From positions 186,001 to 250,000 of the forward strand of contig QPFY01000014.1 in the NCBI GenBank assembly GCA_003665825.1: a stretch of 64,000 nt of DNA, in the 5' to 3' direction. Origin of the DNA: Microbotryum silenes-acaulis (taxonomy: Eukaryota; Basidiomycota; Microbotryomycetes; Microbotryales; Microbotryaceae). Made by a program: the position numbers and the translations under genes. This document shows positions 22,112 to 32,199 of this stretch, in pieces (within the stretch, counting starts at the first letter, position 1; each line of letters starts with the position of its first letter). The notes below the pieces were generated by a model. That model did not search any database. It was not told where the DNA came from and was given only the letters and a program-made list of their open reading frames with translations.

Positions 22112-23618
22112 GTGCTCCCACAAACGCGGGCTCACAGGTGGTCACTCGCGCTGCACGTCCCCTTCGGGGTCTTCAGTGCATCGTTGATTCTCTTCACCAG
22201 CCTCTGCCCTTGCGCTGGGACAGCTGTGTTCTTCACTCGCAAGACTACCTCGCAGTTGGCGAAGCCTCTGACCGAGTGTTCCATCACGCCGCTCTACCAC
22301 AAGATTAGGGGCAAAGTCAACTCCGACGGCGGAGTTCCCATCAATAAGGACGTGACGGCGGCTTTGACGCAAGTGGCAGTGTTGTTCCTCGGGGTTCCAC
22401 TCTCGATTTCGCTTCCCCCAGCCTCACCCGAGGGTGCCTGGCCGACGCCGACCTTGTGATCTATCATACCGATGCGTGCCTGCGGAATGCCGACGACACA
22501 GGGGCAGAGGTCGGGTTTTGGCTCGTCTCGACCGGGGGTGCACGTCACCACTTCCTGCCCCGACACACCTACCAGAGGATCCAGTTTGCAGAATTTTTGA
22601 TGGTCGTCTGACTGAACCTTTGACATCGCTACGAATCCGGCTCTCGGCTAGGGTCCGTTTCGCCTGTGATTACGCCAGTGGAGCCTGTTCCTCTCGTACT
22701 GCCGCTACCCCTCGCTGCCGACCATCGTATCGCTATGTCAGTGTCTACTAGCGATCCTGTTCCTTATCGACCGTCTATCAGACCCTTTCGGGTCTGACAC
22801 ACTGCTTCGAGTCGATCAGGGGGGACGAGTGGACCTAGATCCGCTCCTCGCGCCCCGTTGTAAGGCCCGTGCGCCTGACCCTTAGGAGAAGAGACGCGCG
22901 CCTGGGTACTCTTAGTCTCTCCTCAGCGACTAACGTAGAGTGTCCAGTGTCAATCCTACATACTTTTGTCCTGTGATCTTATCGTTGTCGCTCCGGTGTG
23001 CACTCCTACGGGGTGTATTACACCCGTCAGGCTGGTGATCATAGGAGGCCTCAAGACTTGGAGGTGGGCCGCCAAGCGAGCTACGCGGCTGCCGTTCAGT
23101 CCGCTCGACTACGCTATCAAAGCAGGTTTATCTGTTCAGCTATCTCCTATGACATGACCACCTGCTCTTCCTCGCCATGGTCGCCCTTAGCTTCGGTGCG
23201 TGCGCTCGAGGTGCCGAGCTCTGCGTATCCAGCACGACTGCGTATCAGGATCACGACAAGCCCCTCTGCCCCCCGACACGGTCAAGATCCACGAGGATTT
23301 TGTCATTGTGCATCTACCTTGCCACAAGGCCGACCGACGGTTGGTAAGGCTCTCACTTCATTGTCGTCCGACAAGCGACGAGCACCTCATTCTTGGACAT
23401 CCTCCGGAGGGTCATCGTTGCACGAGATCAACGACTCCCGCACGCTGTCTAGCTACTCTTCACGAGCAACGTCCACCATCCCACCCTAAATTGGTTCATT
23501 CGTCGTCTTTGAAGGCAATCCGGGGGGTATTGCAGGGGGCATTCTTTTCGTTCTGGCGGCGAATCAGATCAAACGTCTAGGTCGTTGCAAGTCCGCCGCT
23601 CGGGAGGACTATGTTTGA
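22112..23618 (+). pseudogene. Decayed DIRS-like (tyrosine-recombinase) retroelement
   Basis: A relic with several frame breaks. Around 22435-22611 one frame gives ADLVIYHTDACLRNADD followed by AEVGFWLVSTGGARHHFLPR, resembling the RNase H-like domain of DIRS/basidiomycete retroelements. Around 23200-23350 another frame gives IHEDFVIVHLPCHKADR, resembling the region of tyrosine recombinases just before the catalytic core. At 23537-23560 comes GHSFRSGG, the conserved GHSFRxGG motif. About 60 nt on, in a different frame, LGRCKSAAREDYV (ending at 23615) matches the segment with the catalytic Tyr. The order RNase H then tyrosine recombinase fits DIRS elements. The element is non-functional: frames change at least between these blocks. 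Upstream reverse transcriptase was not recognised. Termini were not found. Confidence 0.62.
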
Positions 23619-23659
23619 GTGACCCCTGTGGTACTCGGGATCCCGTCGGAGTTATTATT

Positions 23660-24110
23660 TTAAAGTAACGCCGTGGTAGTGGACTTAGGCGCCTCGGCAA
23701 TGAATCACTTCCGGCGGTCGACGAGGATAGCGGCGGCGGCAGAAATCAGATTAGGCGCCTCGACGACAGTTCGCCTCGGGCGATCGATCAGTCAACCACG
23801 ATGCACCCGGCCTGCGCACGGAGGCTAGGTCGACGCAGTTGATTCTTGCACAGGCATAGCGGGCCTCGCTTATAATCGACTTGAGATGATTCCGCGCACG
23901 GGACGGCTATACGAATCTTTTCTAAAGTTGGGGGCCGCTTACCACCGGCGCTACTTACCGGTCTTGAGTGAGTGGGCGTGTGGGGGCGAAGCGTGGTTAG
24001 TACGGAATGCGCTATGGAATGCCGGACGTTGTCGTTGTGGACGTGGAATGGTACCGGCGCTCGCGCATCCGCCAGGGTCTTTTCTTCTTGCACGTCTTGA
24101 GGCATCTGGA
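23660..24110 (+). pseudogene. Possible retropepsin-like retroelement relic
   Basis: Near 23670 a frame reads VVVDLGASAMNHF, and further on EIRLGASTTVRLGRSIS and YNRLEMIPRTGRLYESFLK. This spacing resembles the aspartic protease of LTR retroelements (D-x-GAS motif and a later YDxILGTPFL-like motif). The match is weak and interrupted by a stop; it may be the remains of a Ty3-like element or chance. No LTRs were found around it. Confidence 0.3.
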
Positions 24111-24898
24111 GCTGTCTCTAGCCAACACTGATTCGACGAGAGCACTGCATAGCGTGACTAGAGGGGCATATTGTTGGCGGCAGTCTGGCCAGACTGGTCG
24201 AATGGTGGCGGATTGCGGGAGCCTTGGAAATTGAACGGTGAAGCACGGCCGGAGCGAGAACGAGAGCGAGTAGGGATCGCGAGGTGCAGAGCTCGACACG
24301 AGTGACCAAACCCGTACGAGATAACTCATAGCGGTGCTGCTCAGACCAGGGCAGTATAAAGGGTAAAGCAAGACCGGCAACGCGTCGGCGCCAAGCGAGG
24401 CGGCGCTTCTCCCGGCATATGCTATCAGTCACTGCCCGCGCGCAGTATCAGGGGCCCTGGGCTAGGAGCAAATAAATAAAAAATCAACTTGTGGAAGATG
24501 CCGTATCCACACCTTCAGAACCTTTCAAAGATCAGTCGTAGACTGCACTTGATCGAGCGGGTCTGAGGTAATGCACCTGTTTTTCCTCCATCGTCGAACA
24601 AGATGAATCGCTGCATTCAACTTACGGACGGAGCGGCAGTCGGGCACGGAGACGCGAGCTGACGCGATCGCCGTCGGGCAACCCGAGATCCCGGGTCGCT
24701 CGGCGTCAGGTGCCTGACGACTTCGCACCCGTTTCTGGCTATGGTCCTACCCTCGCAGCCTGGTGCCGCGGTTCCGCGATCTCCGAATGAGAACGTGAAT
24801 CAGTGTCCAGCTAGTATACACGAAAGAAACCACCGTATCAGGCGCTGAACCTCGAGTGGAGCCAACACAGCTCAGTAGCAACGCGATCGGGCGACCTG
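24111..24898. other. Non-coding spacer before the Copia element
   Basis: No gene or repeat recognised; it ends in the target-site duplication of the Copia insertion. Confidence 0.45.
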
Positions 24899-24903
24899 CA
24901 TCC

Positions 24904-25190
24904 TGTCAATATATTGCTGTTTCATCCCACTCGTATTCCCGATTATGATTAGTTACTAGTTGTTGATATTAGTCGCCTCGCGCGTCTCGATCCTGCCAGG
25001 CGCGCGCTCATTTAGCGCTTCTCATCTTTCTCCAACTATCTTTACTATCATCTTCGGCTCTCGTGCTTACGCGTATCGTGCCTCGGCTTCAGGTTAGTTA
25101 CTGTGCAATGGCCCACACTCGAACTATCTTTACTATCATCTTCGGCTCTCGTGCTTACGCGTATCGTGCCTCGGCTTCAGATTCCTGAAA
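24904..25190 (+). repeat. 5' LTR of the Copia element
   Basis: Begins TGTCAATATA and ends CCTGAAA, defined by identity with the 3' LTR and by the CATCC duplication. Inside, a 59-bp block starting AACTATCTTTACTATC occurs twice (25034-25092 and 25122-25180), separated by 29 bp. The LTR ends in AAA rather than the usual CA. Confidence 0.95.
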
Positions 25191-25202
25191 GGTTATGAGC
25201 CC
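25191..25202 (+). other. gag: Primer-binding site overlapping the gag start codon
   Basis: GGTTATGAGCCC follows the LTR without a gap. It is complementary to the anticodon stem-loop of initiator tRNA-Met (GGGCUCAUAACC, recalled from the conserved sequence), not to a tRNA 3' end. Half-tRNA priming of this kind is known for Drosophila copia and yeast Ty5. The ATG opposite the CAU anticodon, at 25195, is also the gag start codon. Confidence 0.78.
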
Positions 25203-26409
25203 ACCTAGCCTATCAGCGGCGGGCGACCTCGACGTCCACGGTGACATGGCATCAACGCCTCCACCACCGTCATCAACGTCGATCCATACCAACGACGTCG
25301 CCTCCGCTACCTCCGTCACGCTCACTAAAGAGCAATTCGACGAGCTGATCAGGAACCAGCGCCCCGCACGGGACGACGACGCATTCTCCATGCGTCAGCT
25401 CCTACCCCCAGCCAACCCTCCGGTCTTCCCAGACGACTCAAAACTTACGGAGGACAATTACGTTGACTGGGACCTGACCATGTCGGTCACCGTCGCCCGC
25501 GAAGTCTGCGCATACCTGCGCAAGGGCACGCACGACCCCTCGTGGCCTCTCGCCTTACGCTCGCGCTGGGAGGACTACGCGGCCCGCGCGCTAGCGGGAT
25601 CGCTCACCGTCACCACGAAGGCCACCATCGGCCCAATCGTTCAGACGGGCGGCTCGGCGCATGAATGCTGGCTCGCCCTCGCCGCACGCTATGCTCCCAG
25701 CGATGCCCAAGCGTACTCGGCGCTGATCAAGGACTATTTTAGCATGCCACCATGCCCGCCCACTTGGGCTGGTTTCAACGCTTGGACGAATCGAGCCATG
25801 GTTCTCGTCAACCACCTTCGAATGGCCCAGCTCGACTTGGAACAGGCCATCGCAGCCCGGGCCCTTGACGACTTGCCTCACGTCTTCGATGGCTGGCGCA
25901 CGACATTCTACGCGATGAAAGTTCACGACAACAAGCTGCCGCGTGTCGAACACATCTTCGCTTCGATGGAGACTGTCGCTCGAACGTTGCGCAACGAGTC
26001 AAACCCGGCCCTCGTAGCGAAGGCGGTCGCGCCGACCACAAGCGCTGCTCCCGGCAAAAAGGGGAAATGGGATCGGTCTGGTCCTGCCCCGAGCAACTGC
26101 CCGGCTTGCGGTCAAGGCAAACACTGGCTCGACAAGTGTCCGGACTCGCGCAAGCGAGCCAAGTACATCGAGCTCAAGAACGCCATGAAGGCACTCCAAG
26201 GCTCATCATCATCGACTACGACCACGTTCGTGGCCGCCCCGGAAGCGTCCAAGGATCAAGACTTGTCCTTCTTTTCTTCTGCCACGTTCGTCAACATCGG
26301 ACAACCCGACGTCCTTCTGCTGGACTCGGCGTCGGCGTGCCACGTCGTCAACAATGCGTCCTTCTTTGACGGTCTCTTTCTCCTACCCAGCAAGTCCTGC
26401 ATGGTCTAG
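25195..26409 (+). CDS. gag: Copia gag and start of protease
   Basis: 404 codons ending at TAG (26407-26409). The N-terminal part matches Copia-type gag (UBN2-like region with [13 protein letters not shown] and a Trp-rich capsid-like core). A zinc knuckle [14 protein letters not shown] (CX2CX4HX4C) lies near residue 302. The frame then enters the aspartic protease with [19 protein letters not shown], where Asp-Ser-Ala takes the place of the usual Asp-Ser/Thr-Gly. It stops after SKSCMV, in the middle of the protease domain. The protease continues in the next frame (from 26406), so the stop is best read as a one-base indel rather than the natural gag end. Confidence 0.9.
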   Translation: MSPPSLSAAGDLDVHGDMASTPPPPSSTSIHTNDVASATSVTLTKEQFDELIRNQRPARDDDAFSMRQLLPPANPPVFPDDSKLTEDNYVDWDLTMSVTVAREVCAYLRKGTHDPSWPLALRSRWEDYAARALAGSLTVTTKATIGPIVQTGGSAHECWLALAARYAPSDAQAYSALIKDYFSMPPCPPTWAGFNAWTNRAMVLVNHLRMAQLDLEQAIAARALDDLPHVFDGWRTTFYAMKVHDNKLPRVEHIFASMETVARTLRNESNPALVAKAVAPTTSAAPGKKGKWDRSGPAPSNCPACGQGKHWLDKCPDSRKRAKYIELKNAMKALQGSSSSTTTTFVAAPEASKDQDLSFFSSATFVNIGQPDVLLLDSASACHVVNNASFFDGLFLLPSKSCMV

Positions 26410-29400
26410 GGGGAACGGTGAGGGCCTCGGGAATCGGCTCGGTCAAGCTCGTCTCCGATACTGGTACCAAGTTCACCCTCAACGACGTGATCTACGCTCC
26501 CGAGAGCCCTGCCAACCTCATCTCGGTCCGGGCCTTCGACCGCAAAGGCGTTCGCATCACCTTCGAACACGGACACGTCGAGCTCAGCACGCCGCAAGGG
26601 TGCATCGCCACAGCATCAGCCATCGCGTCCCGCGTTTACAAACTCAACGCTTCAGTCCACGCTGGCAGCAAAGGTGCGCTACCCTCGCTCGTCTCCACCA
26701 AGTCCTCTAGGCTACCTTTACTTACCCTTCACCGCCGCTACGGCCACGCCTCTGTCCAGACACTTAAAAAACTGGCGGCCTCTGGCCAGGTGGAGGGTTT
26801 GGATTGGCCCTATAGTGACTTCGAGTGCGTAGACTTCTCTTGCAACGCCTGCCTTGCCTCCAAAGCCCATCGTTTGCCTTTCCCCTCTTCGTCGTCGCAT
26901 GCAGCGGAACCGCTTGCCTTGGTACACTCGGATGTCTTATCTTTCCCCGAGGAATCCTTCGGCCATAAGCGATACCTCGTCACGTTCATCGACGACTTCT
27001 CGAGGAAGACTTGGGTTTACCCCATCGGGCACAAGAGCGAGGTCCTCCAGACATTCAAGGATTGGCTTCTGGAGATCGAAAACGCCACGGGTCGCAGGGT
27101 CAAAACACTTCGCTCGGACAACGGGGGCGAGTATGTCTCTACCGCTTTCAACGGCTATTGCGTGGCCCGCGGAATTCGTCGCGAATTGACCATACCGTAC
27201 ACGCCCGAGCAAAACGGTCGGGCTGAGCGAGCCAATCGGTCGATCGTGGAGGGCACCCTGGCTCTCCTGTCTCACTCGGGACTCCCACGATCGTGCTGGG
27301 ACGAGGCTGCCATGTGTTACATTCACGTCAAGAACCTATCGCCTCACGCGGCTCTCGGTGGAGGCATCCCAAACAGTCGTTGGTCGGGCGCCACACCAGG
27401 CGTGGAGGGTCTTCGGGCATTCGGTTGTCGCGCCTGGGCCACCGTGCCGGCTCACCGACGGGACAAACTTGACCCAAAAGGGATCGCTCTGGTCTTCGTC
27501 GGGTACGATCGACACGCGAAAGCCTGGCGTCTTCTTGACCCCTCCTCGATGCGTGTGAGTCTGAGCCGAAATGTGACGTTCGTTGAAACCGAGTTCCCCT
27601 TCACGACCGCACCAACCCGCGTGGCGCAGCCGTCCATCCCGGGTTACTGCCCCCAGCCGCCACCCGTCGAAGCTCCAACACCTGTCGAGCCTCCCCCACG
27701 GCCACCGGCCCCAACGCCTGTCGAGGCACCCGCGGCGCCGGCTTCCACCAGCTCGGCCGACAACGATGACGCCTCATCGACCACGAGCGCAACGACGGAG
27801 TCAGCCGTGAACCTGCCGCAACCACCTCCGGATCCAGCTCCACTCGCCAAAGTCAAGCCGACTTGGGAGTACGGCGACGTCGCCAAGGTTGGTCCCGATC
27901 CAGGGAAGTACGGTGAGGTCGACATTCGAAACATCATTGATGGCCCCCGGACTCGCCGCCAGCTCGTTCCCACCATGATCACGCGGGAACAGCTAGTCGA
28001 CGGCCCCGACGGACCCACCGCCTCTTTCAAGAGCCTGCTCCTTGCCTTCGCATCCACCAAGGCCGGCTTCGCAGATCACGACTTGTCAGTTGTTCGCGAT
28101 CCGGCAAATTGGGGCGACGTCATTCGATCGGGACAAGAGGACATTTGGGGCGCTCCGGCACAGGATGAATTCGATTCGCTTCTGAACGATTACGAGGTCT
28201 TCGAAATCGTCGAATCCTGTGAGCTCCCCGCGGGTGAGATCCTCCTGCGGTCGGGCTGGGTGTTCCGGACTAAACGCAACCAGCATGGCGACATCACCGC
28301 TCACAAGGCCCGACTCGTCGCTCACGGATGTGCTCAACGCCCTGGTCTTGACTTCGAGAAGAACTACGCCCCTGTCGTCAAATTCACGTCCATTCGAGCC
28401 CTCATCGCACTCGCCGCGGCCAACGGCTATCACGTCCATCAGGCCGACGTCAACAAGGCGTACCTACACGGCAAACTTGACAAGCCTCTCTACATGCGCG
28501 TCCCTCAGGGCATCAACCTGCCCGGCAAGATCCTCAAGCTGTCCAAATCCATCTACGGCCTTCGCCAGGCTGGCACCATCTGGAACGCTGAGATCGACTC
28601 GACTCTGCGGTCCCTCGGATACGTCCCCACCAGGTCCGACATCTGTATCTACCGCCGCGAACAAGACGGGCACTCTCACTACATTGCCTTGTACGTCGAC
28701 GACTTGCTTTTGGTTGGTCCCTCTACCGCCGAGATCGACCGGGTGCTTGACGCGCTGGAACTCGCATACGGCATCAAACGTCTCGGACCTGCCGAATATA
28801 TCCTAGGCATCCAAGTCAAACGTGGACAAGACGGCACTATCACGCTCTCACAAGAGCGCTACCTTCGGGACATCCTTGCCAGGTTCCAATTCACCGATGC
28901 CAAGCCGGCAAGTATTCCAATGCAGCCAGGTGTCGTCCTTGACTTCGAGGACTTGGCAGCCACCCCTCAGGATCGTACGCGCTACTTGCAGGCCATCGGT
29001 TCGTTGATGTACGCCGCAGTCGGAACTCGTCCGGACCTCGCCTTCGTGGTCAGCTACCTCGCTCGCTTCTCCCAGCAGCCCGGCCCGGAGCATTGGACAG
29101 CCATCAAGCAGGTCCTCCGCTACATCAAAGGCACGCTGGACTTGGGGCTCACCTATCGCAAGACCAGCCAACCACTCCATGGCTACTCGGACGCGAACTG
29201 GGGAGCCTGTCTAACGACTTCGCGATCGACCATGGGCTACGCGTTCATCTTGTCTGGAGCCGCGATCGCTTGGTGCTCCAAACGCGAGCACAGGGTCGCC
29301 AAGTCCACTACCGACGCAGAGTACCTCTCTCTTTCGTACACAAGCGGTGATGCCATCCACCTGAGCGAACTCCTGGCCGAACTTGGCGCTCCGGTCTCCG

Positions 29401-29648
29401 GTCCCGTCGTACTCTACGGTGACAACCAAGGTTCGCTGGCTCTTGCGCAGCACCCGACCAACCATCAGGGGTCTCGTCACGTTCGCATCTCGGAACATTA
29501 CGTCCGCGAGAGGGTAGCTGAGAAAGAGATCGAGGTCCGCTACATCGCCACCGGCGACATGTTTGCCGATATCTTCACCAAAGCCTTGGGTCCCAAACCG
29601 TTCATCTTCCATCGGGAGAATTTGGGTTTGCGAGGTGCAGTGGTATGA
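26406..29648 (+). CDS. pol: Copia pol: rest of protease, integrase, reverse transcriptase, RNase H
   Basis: Open frame of about 1080 codons with no ATG of its own at the start; it continues the protease ([14 protein letters not shown]). Then follow: the GAG-pre-integrase HHCC zinc region (HRRYGHAS ... CNACLASK); the integrase core with D (LALVHSDV), D (LRSDNGGEY) and E ([13 protein letters not shown]); a Pro/Ala/Thr-rich linker; the RVT_2 reverse transcriptase with [27 protein letters not shown] and the catalytic YVDDLLLVG; and a Copia-type RNase H with [29 protein letters not shown] and [11 protein letters not shown]. The ending [17 protein letters not shown] is typical of the superfamily. 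All catalytic acids expected for integrase, RT and RNase H are visible; the frame break upstream is the only obvious lesion. Confidence 0.93.
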   Translation, partial: LGGTVRASGIGSVKLVSDTGTKFTLNDVIYAPESPANLISVRAFDRKGVRITFEHGHVELSTPQGCIATASAIASRVYKLNASVHAGSKGALPSLVSTKSSRLPLLTLHRRYGHASVQTLKKLAASGQVEGLDWPYSDFECVDFSCNACLASKAHRLPFPSSSSHAAEPLALVHSDVLSFPEESFGHKRYLVTFIDDFSRKTWVYPIGHKSEVLQTFKDWLLEIENATGRRVKTLRSDNGGEYVSTAFNGYCVARGIRRELTIPYTPEQNGRAERANRSIVEGTLALLSHSGLPRSCWDEAAMCYIHVKNLSPHAALGGGIPNSRWSGATPGVEGLRAFGCRAWATVPAHRRDKLDPKGIALVFVGYDRHAKAWRLLDPSSMRVSLSRNVTFVETEFPFTTAPTRVAQPSIPGYCPQPPPVEAPTPVEPPPRPPAPTPVEAPAAPASTSSADNDDASSTTSATTESAVNLPQPPPDPAPLAKVKPTWEYGDVAKVGPDPGKYGEVDIRNIIDGPRTRRQLVPTMITREQLVDGPDGPTASFKSLLLAFASTKAGFADHDLSVVRDPANWGDVIRSGQEDIWGAPAQDEFDSLLNDYEVFEIVESCELPAGEILLRSGWVFRTKRNQHGDITAHKARLVAHGCAQRPGLDFEKNYAPVVKFTSIRALIALAAANGYHVHQADVNKAYLHGKLDKPLYMRVPQGINLPGKILKLSKSIYGLRQAGTIWNAEIDSTLRSLGYVPTRSDICIYRREQDGHSHYIALYVDDLLLVGPSTAEIDRVLDALELAYGIKRLGPAEYILGIQVKRGQDGTITLSQERYLRDILARFQFTDAKPASIPMQPGVVLDFEDLAATPQDRTRYLQAIGSLMYAAVGTRPDLAFVVSYLARFSQQPGPEHWTAIKQVLRYIKGTLDLGLTYRKTSQPLHGYSDANWGACLTTSRSTMGYAFILSGAAIAWCSKREHRVAKSTTDAEYLSLSYTSGDAIHLSELLAELGAPVSGPVVLYGDNQGSLALAQHPTNHQGSRHVRISEHYVRERVAEKEIEVRYIATGDMFADIFTKALGPKPFIFHRENLGLRGAVV

Positions 29649-29661
29649 CAGCACGGGGGGG

Positions 29662-29948
29662 TGTCAATATATTGCTGTTTCATCCCACTCGTATTCCCGA
29701 TTATGATTAGTTACTAGTTGTTGATATTAGTCGCCTCGCGCGTCTCGATCCTGCCAGGCGCGCGCTCATTTAGCGCTTCTCATCTTTCTCCAACTATCTT
29801 TACTATCATCTTCGGCTCTCGTGCTTACGCGTATCGTGCCTCGGCTTCAGGTTAGTTACTGTGCAATGGCCCACTCTCAAACTATCTTTACTATCATCTT
29901 CGGCTCTCGTGCTTACGCATATCGTGCCTCGGCTTCAGATTCCTGAAA
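29662..29948 (+). repeat. 3' LTR of the Copia element
   Basis: 287 bp, same ends and same internal 59-bp duplication as the 5' LTR. Differences seen by eye: CACTCTCA against CACACTCG, and ACGCATAT against ACGCGTAT. Followed by the CATCC target duplication. Confidence 0.95.
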
Positions 29949-29953
29949 CATCC

Positions 29954-32199
29954 CTCGTTCGAATTGAGTTGTCACGGAGTTGGACACGAGAGACGAGATC
30001 GGCTGTCTTATCTCCATCCCTAGCAACATGATTCATACAGTGAGTACGTCCTCAGGTAAGTGCCATGGATTAGCATTGGGTACAAGTCAATGACATCGCT
30101 GCGTACGGCACGAAAGTCGTCGGCCAAGGGAAACTGGCACCCGAACCAGCCCGGCCGATTGGTGAGTCTTTCCAGGGGTTCGGAGGCGGTGAGGCGCGCA
30201 CCTCGGCCAGCCAAAGTCAGCTCCAGGGCTTTCAACTAGCTAGGAGGTGAGGTGCATGAAAAGCAATCGTCGCTTGGCCCTACTACTTACTTATAGCGCC
30301 GAGGTGGCTCAAGATGTTCAGCAAAGCCTCGTCGTGTTCCGCCCATCGGAGACCCGCTACGTCAGACCGAAACCCATTTTAAGTCATAGACTCGCCGATC
30401 ACGGGAAAGAGCCGCCGCTGAGATTGGCCCACGGGTTCGGGAATCACACGGGCACGCGCGCCTGTCCGCTACCGAGCGGGAGCCGCGCTGAAATCAGCTG
30501 GTTCAGAGACCAAGCAAGTCTTTGCGACACCAAGAGTACGTGCCTACCCTTACTTACGAACCCAACTAACAGCCAGGGCCATGCTCAACTTGAAGTCACT
30601 TATTATGCCTAATTGATTATGGTCCACAGAGAGCCTATGAGGTGATGAGAGGACACCATGCAGCCGGATTGGATCTGCTGCGCATGGACAGGCTCCGTGC
30701 GAGGCAAAGTCGAACTTTCTTACAGAGGCACACTTGGGGTGATACCGAGTGCAACAGCCTTGGTACTCCTTCTCTTTTTTAAAATGCTTTTTCCTCTTTT
30801 CTTGGCTTGACACCCCGGTCATAGAGTGCCGCCAGCGAGAGAGTGGACTCGCCCTCGGACAGTTCCTTGGAAACACTGCCAGGATGCGCCGGCACCGCTG
30901 AGCGGCGGCGTGACATCTTTTGATGCACGACTCCATCAAAGCCCTTGTGCTGCACACACAAGGGCGGTCGCAAGTTCAGCTGCGCTAGAGCTTCCTTTGC
31001 AAGCGATGCCATTTAAAACACTGGGACCTTGCACGAGGTGTTCACGCAGGTCCACGATGGGAAAAAAAGCAGCGTCAGAGACTCGGCCACTGCCATACTA
31101 GTGTCCTCTGGGCACAGGGGAAGAGACTAGCTTGGGTTGAGGGGCCAAGTCAACAAGGTGAGGTCCGGGTTCATCGCCAAGGTTGGAGCCTTCATCAGCG
31201 AGGGAGGATTAAGAGCTTTCTCTGATGAGTCATCGATGCTCGGTTCGACATCAGCAGCAGCGTGGCCCTGAATTATGGTGCTGATCCTTTCTGGGCTTAG
31301 GTTCTGGGCCTGCCGAGGTGTGGGCTGCAGATGCGCCTGGCTGAGGTTCAGAGCTCAGAGTCAGAATTGGTCCGGGGCCCGTGGGCCGGGACCCACCCAG
31401 AGTGGAGCCAGTTGGGCGCTGGTGGAGCGTCAGTGCCCAATGTCCATGGCGCCCGTGGCCTATGCCCACTTGCCTCGACTTCACACACTGCCCAAGTCAG
31501 AGCCGGGCTCGCCACTCTTGCGTGCCAACCACCGCTCCACGACGATCTTCATCAAGTCGACTACGACAGCCTCCGCTGCCCCCCGCTGTAGTGACTGCTG
31601 CCGCCCCGTAGCCGAAGGTCTCACCGTCATAGGTCTCGTCCTCCGTCCGTCGAGCTTCGCTTCGTGGTCCGTCGTCTTACGTTCGCCGGCGGTGCACACC
31701 GCACACGCCCTCCTCTTCTGTCGTCGCTCGTCGCCGGATCGCCCAGGTCGAACCAGGTAAGCCCCTGTACGCCGAGTGCGGCCTCCTCGTGAAGGCTGCC
31801 GGACATGTCTGAGACTGACTCAATGACATCCTCGCGGCGCTTGCACTGTTGCTGTGTCTCAGACCTCTTTAAAGCTCAGCTCGTTCAAGGCCAGTGTCGC
31901 GGCGCGGGCATCGGATTTCGGCTCCCTAGGCGTACCTGTGACTCCTCTTGCCACCGAGATCACTGACGGCACCCCTTGATTCGACCCTCGACGACACTCC
32001 TCTGATCCAAGCTCATTCGAATCGTGGGATCGTCGTTGTGATCTTCGAGGATCGCCTGGCCAGCTTGGACTCGCAGGGAGAACGGGGCCTTTGAGTCGTG
32101 CCCAGAGTGCATCATCTTGGATTTTTGTTCAAGATCTCGCTCTCTTCCCTTCCATTTTTCACTCCGAGCCCCGCAAATTTCTCCGTTGGATTTTCAGCC
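29954..32199. other. Intergenic region upstream of the Medusa-type gene
   Basis: About 2.2 kb with no recognisable gene. The last several hundred bases are C/T-rich, as in many fungal promoters and 5' leaders, and probably belong to the Medusa-type gene. A perfect 9-bp hairpin lies at 30941-30965. Confidence 0.5.
30941..30965. repeat. Perfect 9-bp inverted repeat
   Basis: GCCCTTGTG (30941-30949) and CACAAGGGC (30957-30965) with a 7-nt loop. Intergenic; no flanking T-run or known role. Confidence 0.7.

Larger units (their letters stand above)
24904..29948 (+). mobile_element. Ty1/Copia LTR retrotransposon, nearly intact
   Basis: 5045-bp element flanked by the 5-bp duplication CATCC (24899-24903 and 29949-29953). 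Two 287-bp LTRs differ at about three positions by eye, pointing to a fairly recent insertion. The order gag, protease, integrase, reverse transcriptase, RNase H identifies the Copia superfamily (integrase before RT). A primer-binding site follows the 5' LTR directly and a short purine tract (ACGGGGGGG, up to 29661) precedes the 3' LTR. A single frame break inside the protease region separates the two open frames, so this copy is probably defective. Confidence 0.96.

Noticed and set aside
26395..26420. Programmed frameshift between Copia gag and pol
   Set aside because: The break lies inside the protease domain, after its active site, and there is no clear slippery heptamer ahead of the stop; a one-base deletion is simpler.
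31740..31765. tRNA-like B box (GGTTCGACC on the minus strand)
   Set aside because: No matching A box or acceptor stem at the right distance. Similar TTCGA hits near 61108 and 29957 were also rejected; no tRNA gene is called in this window.
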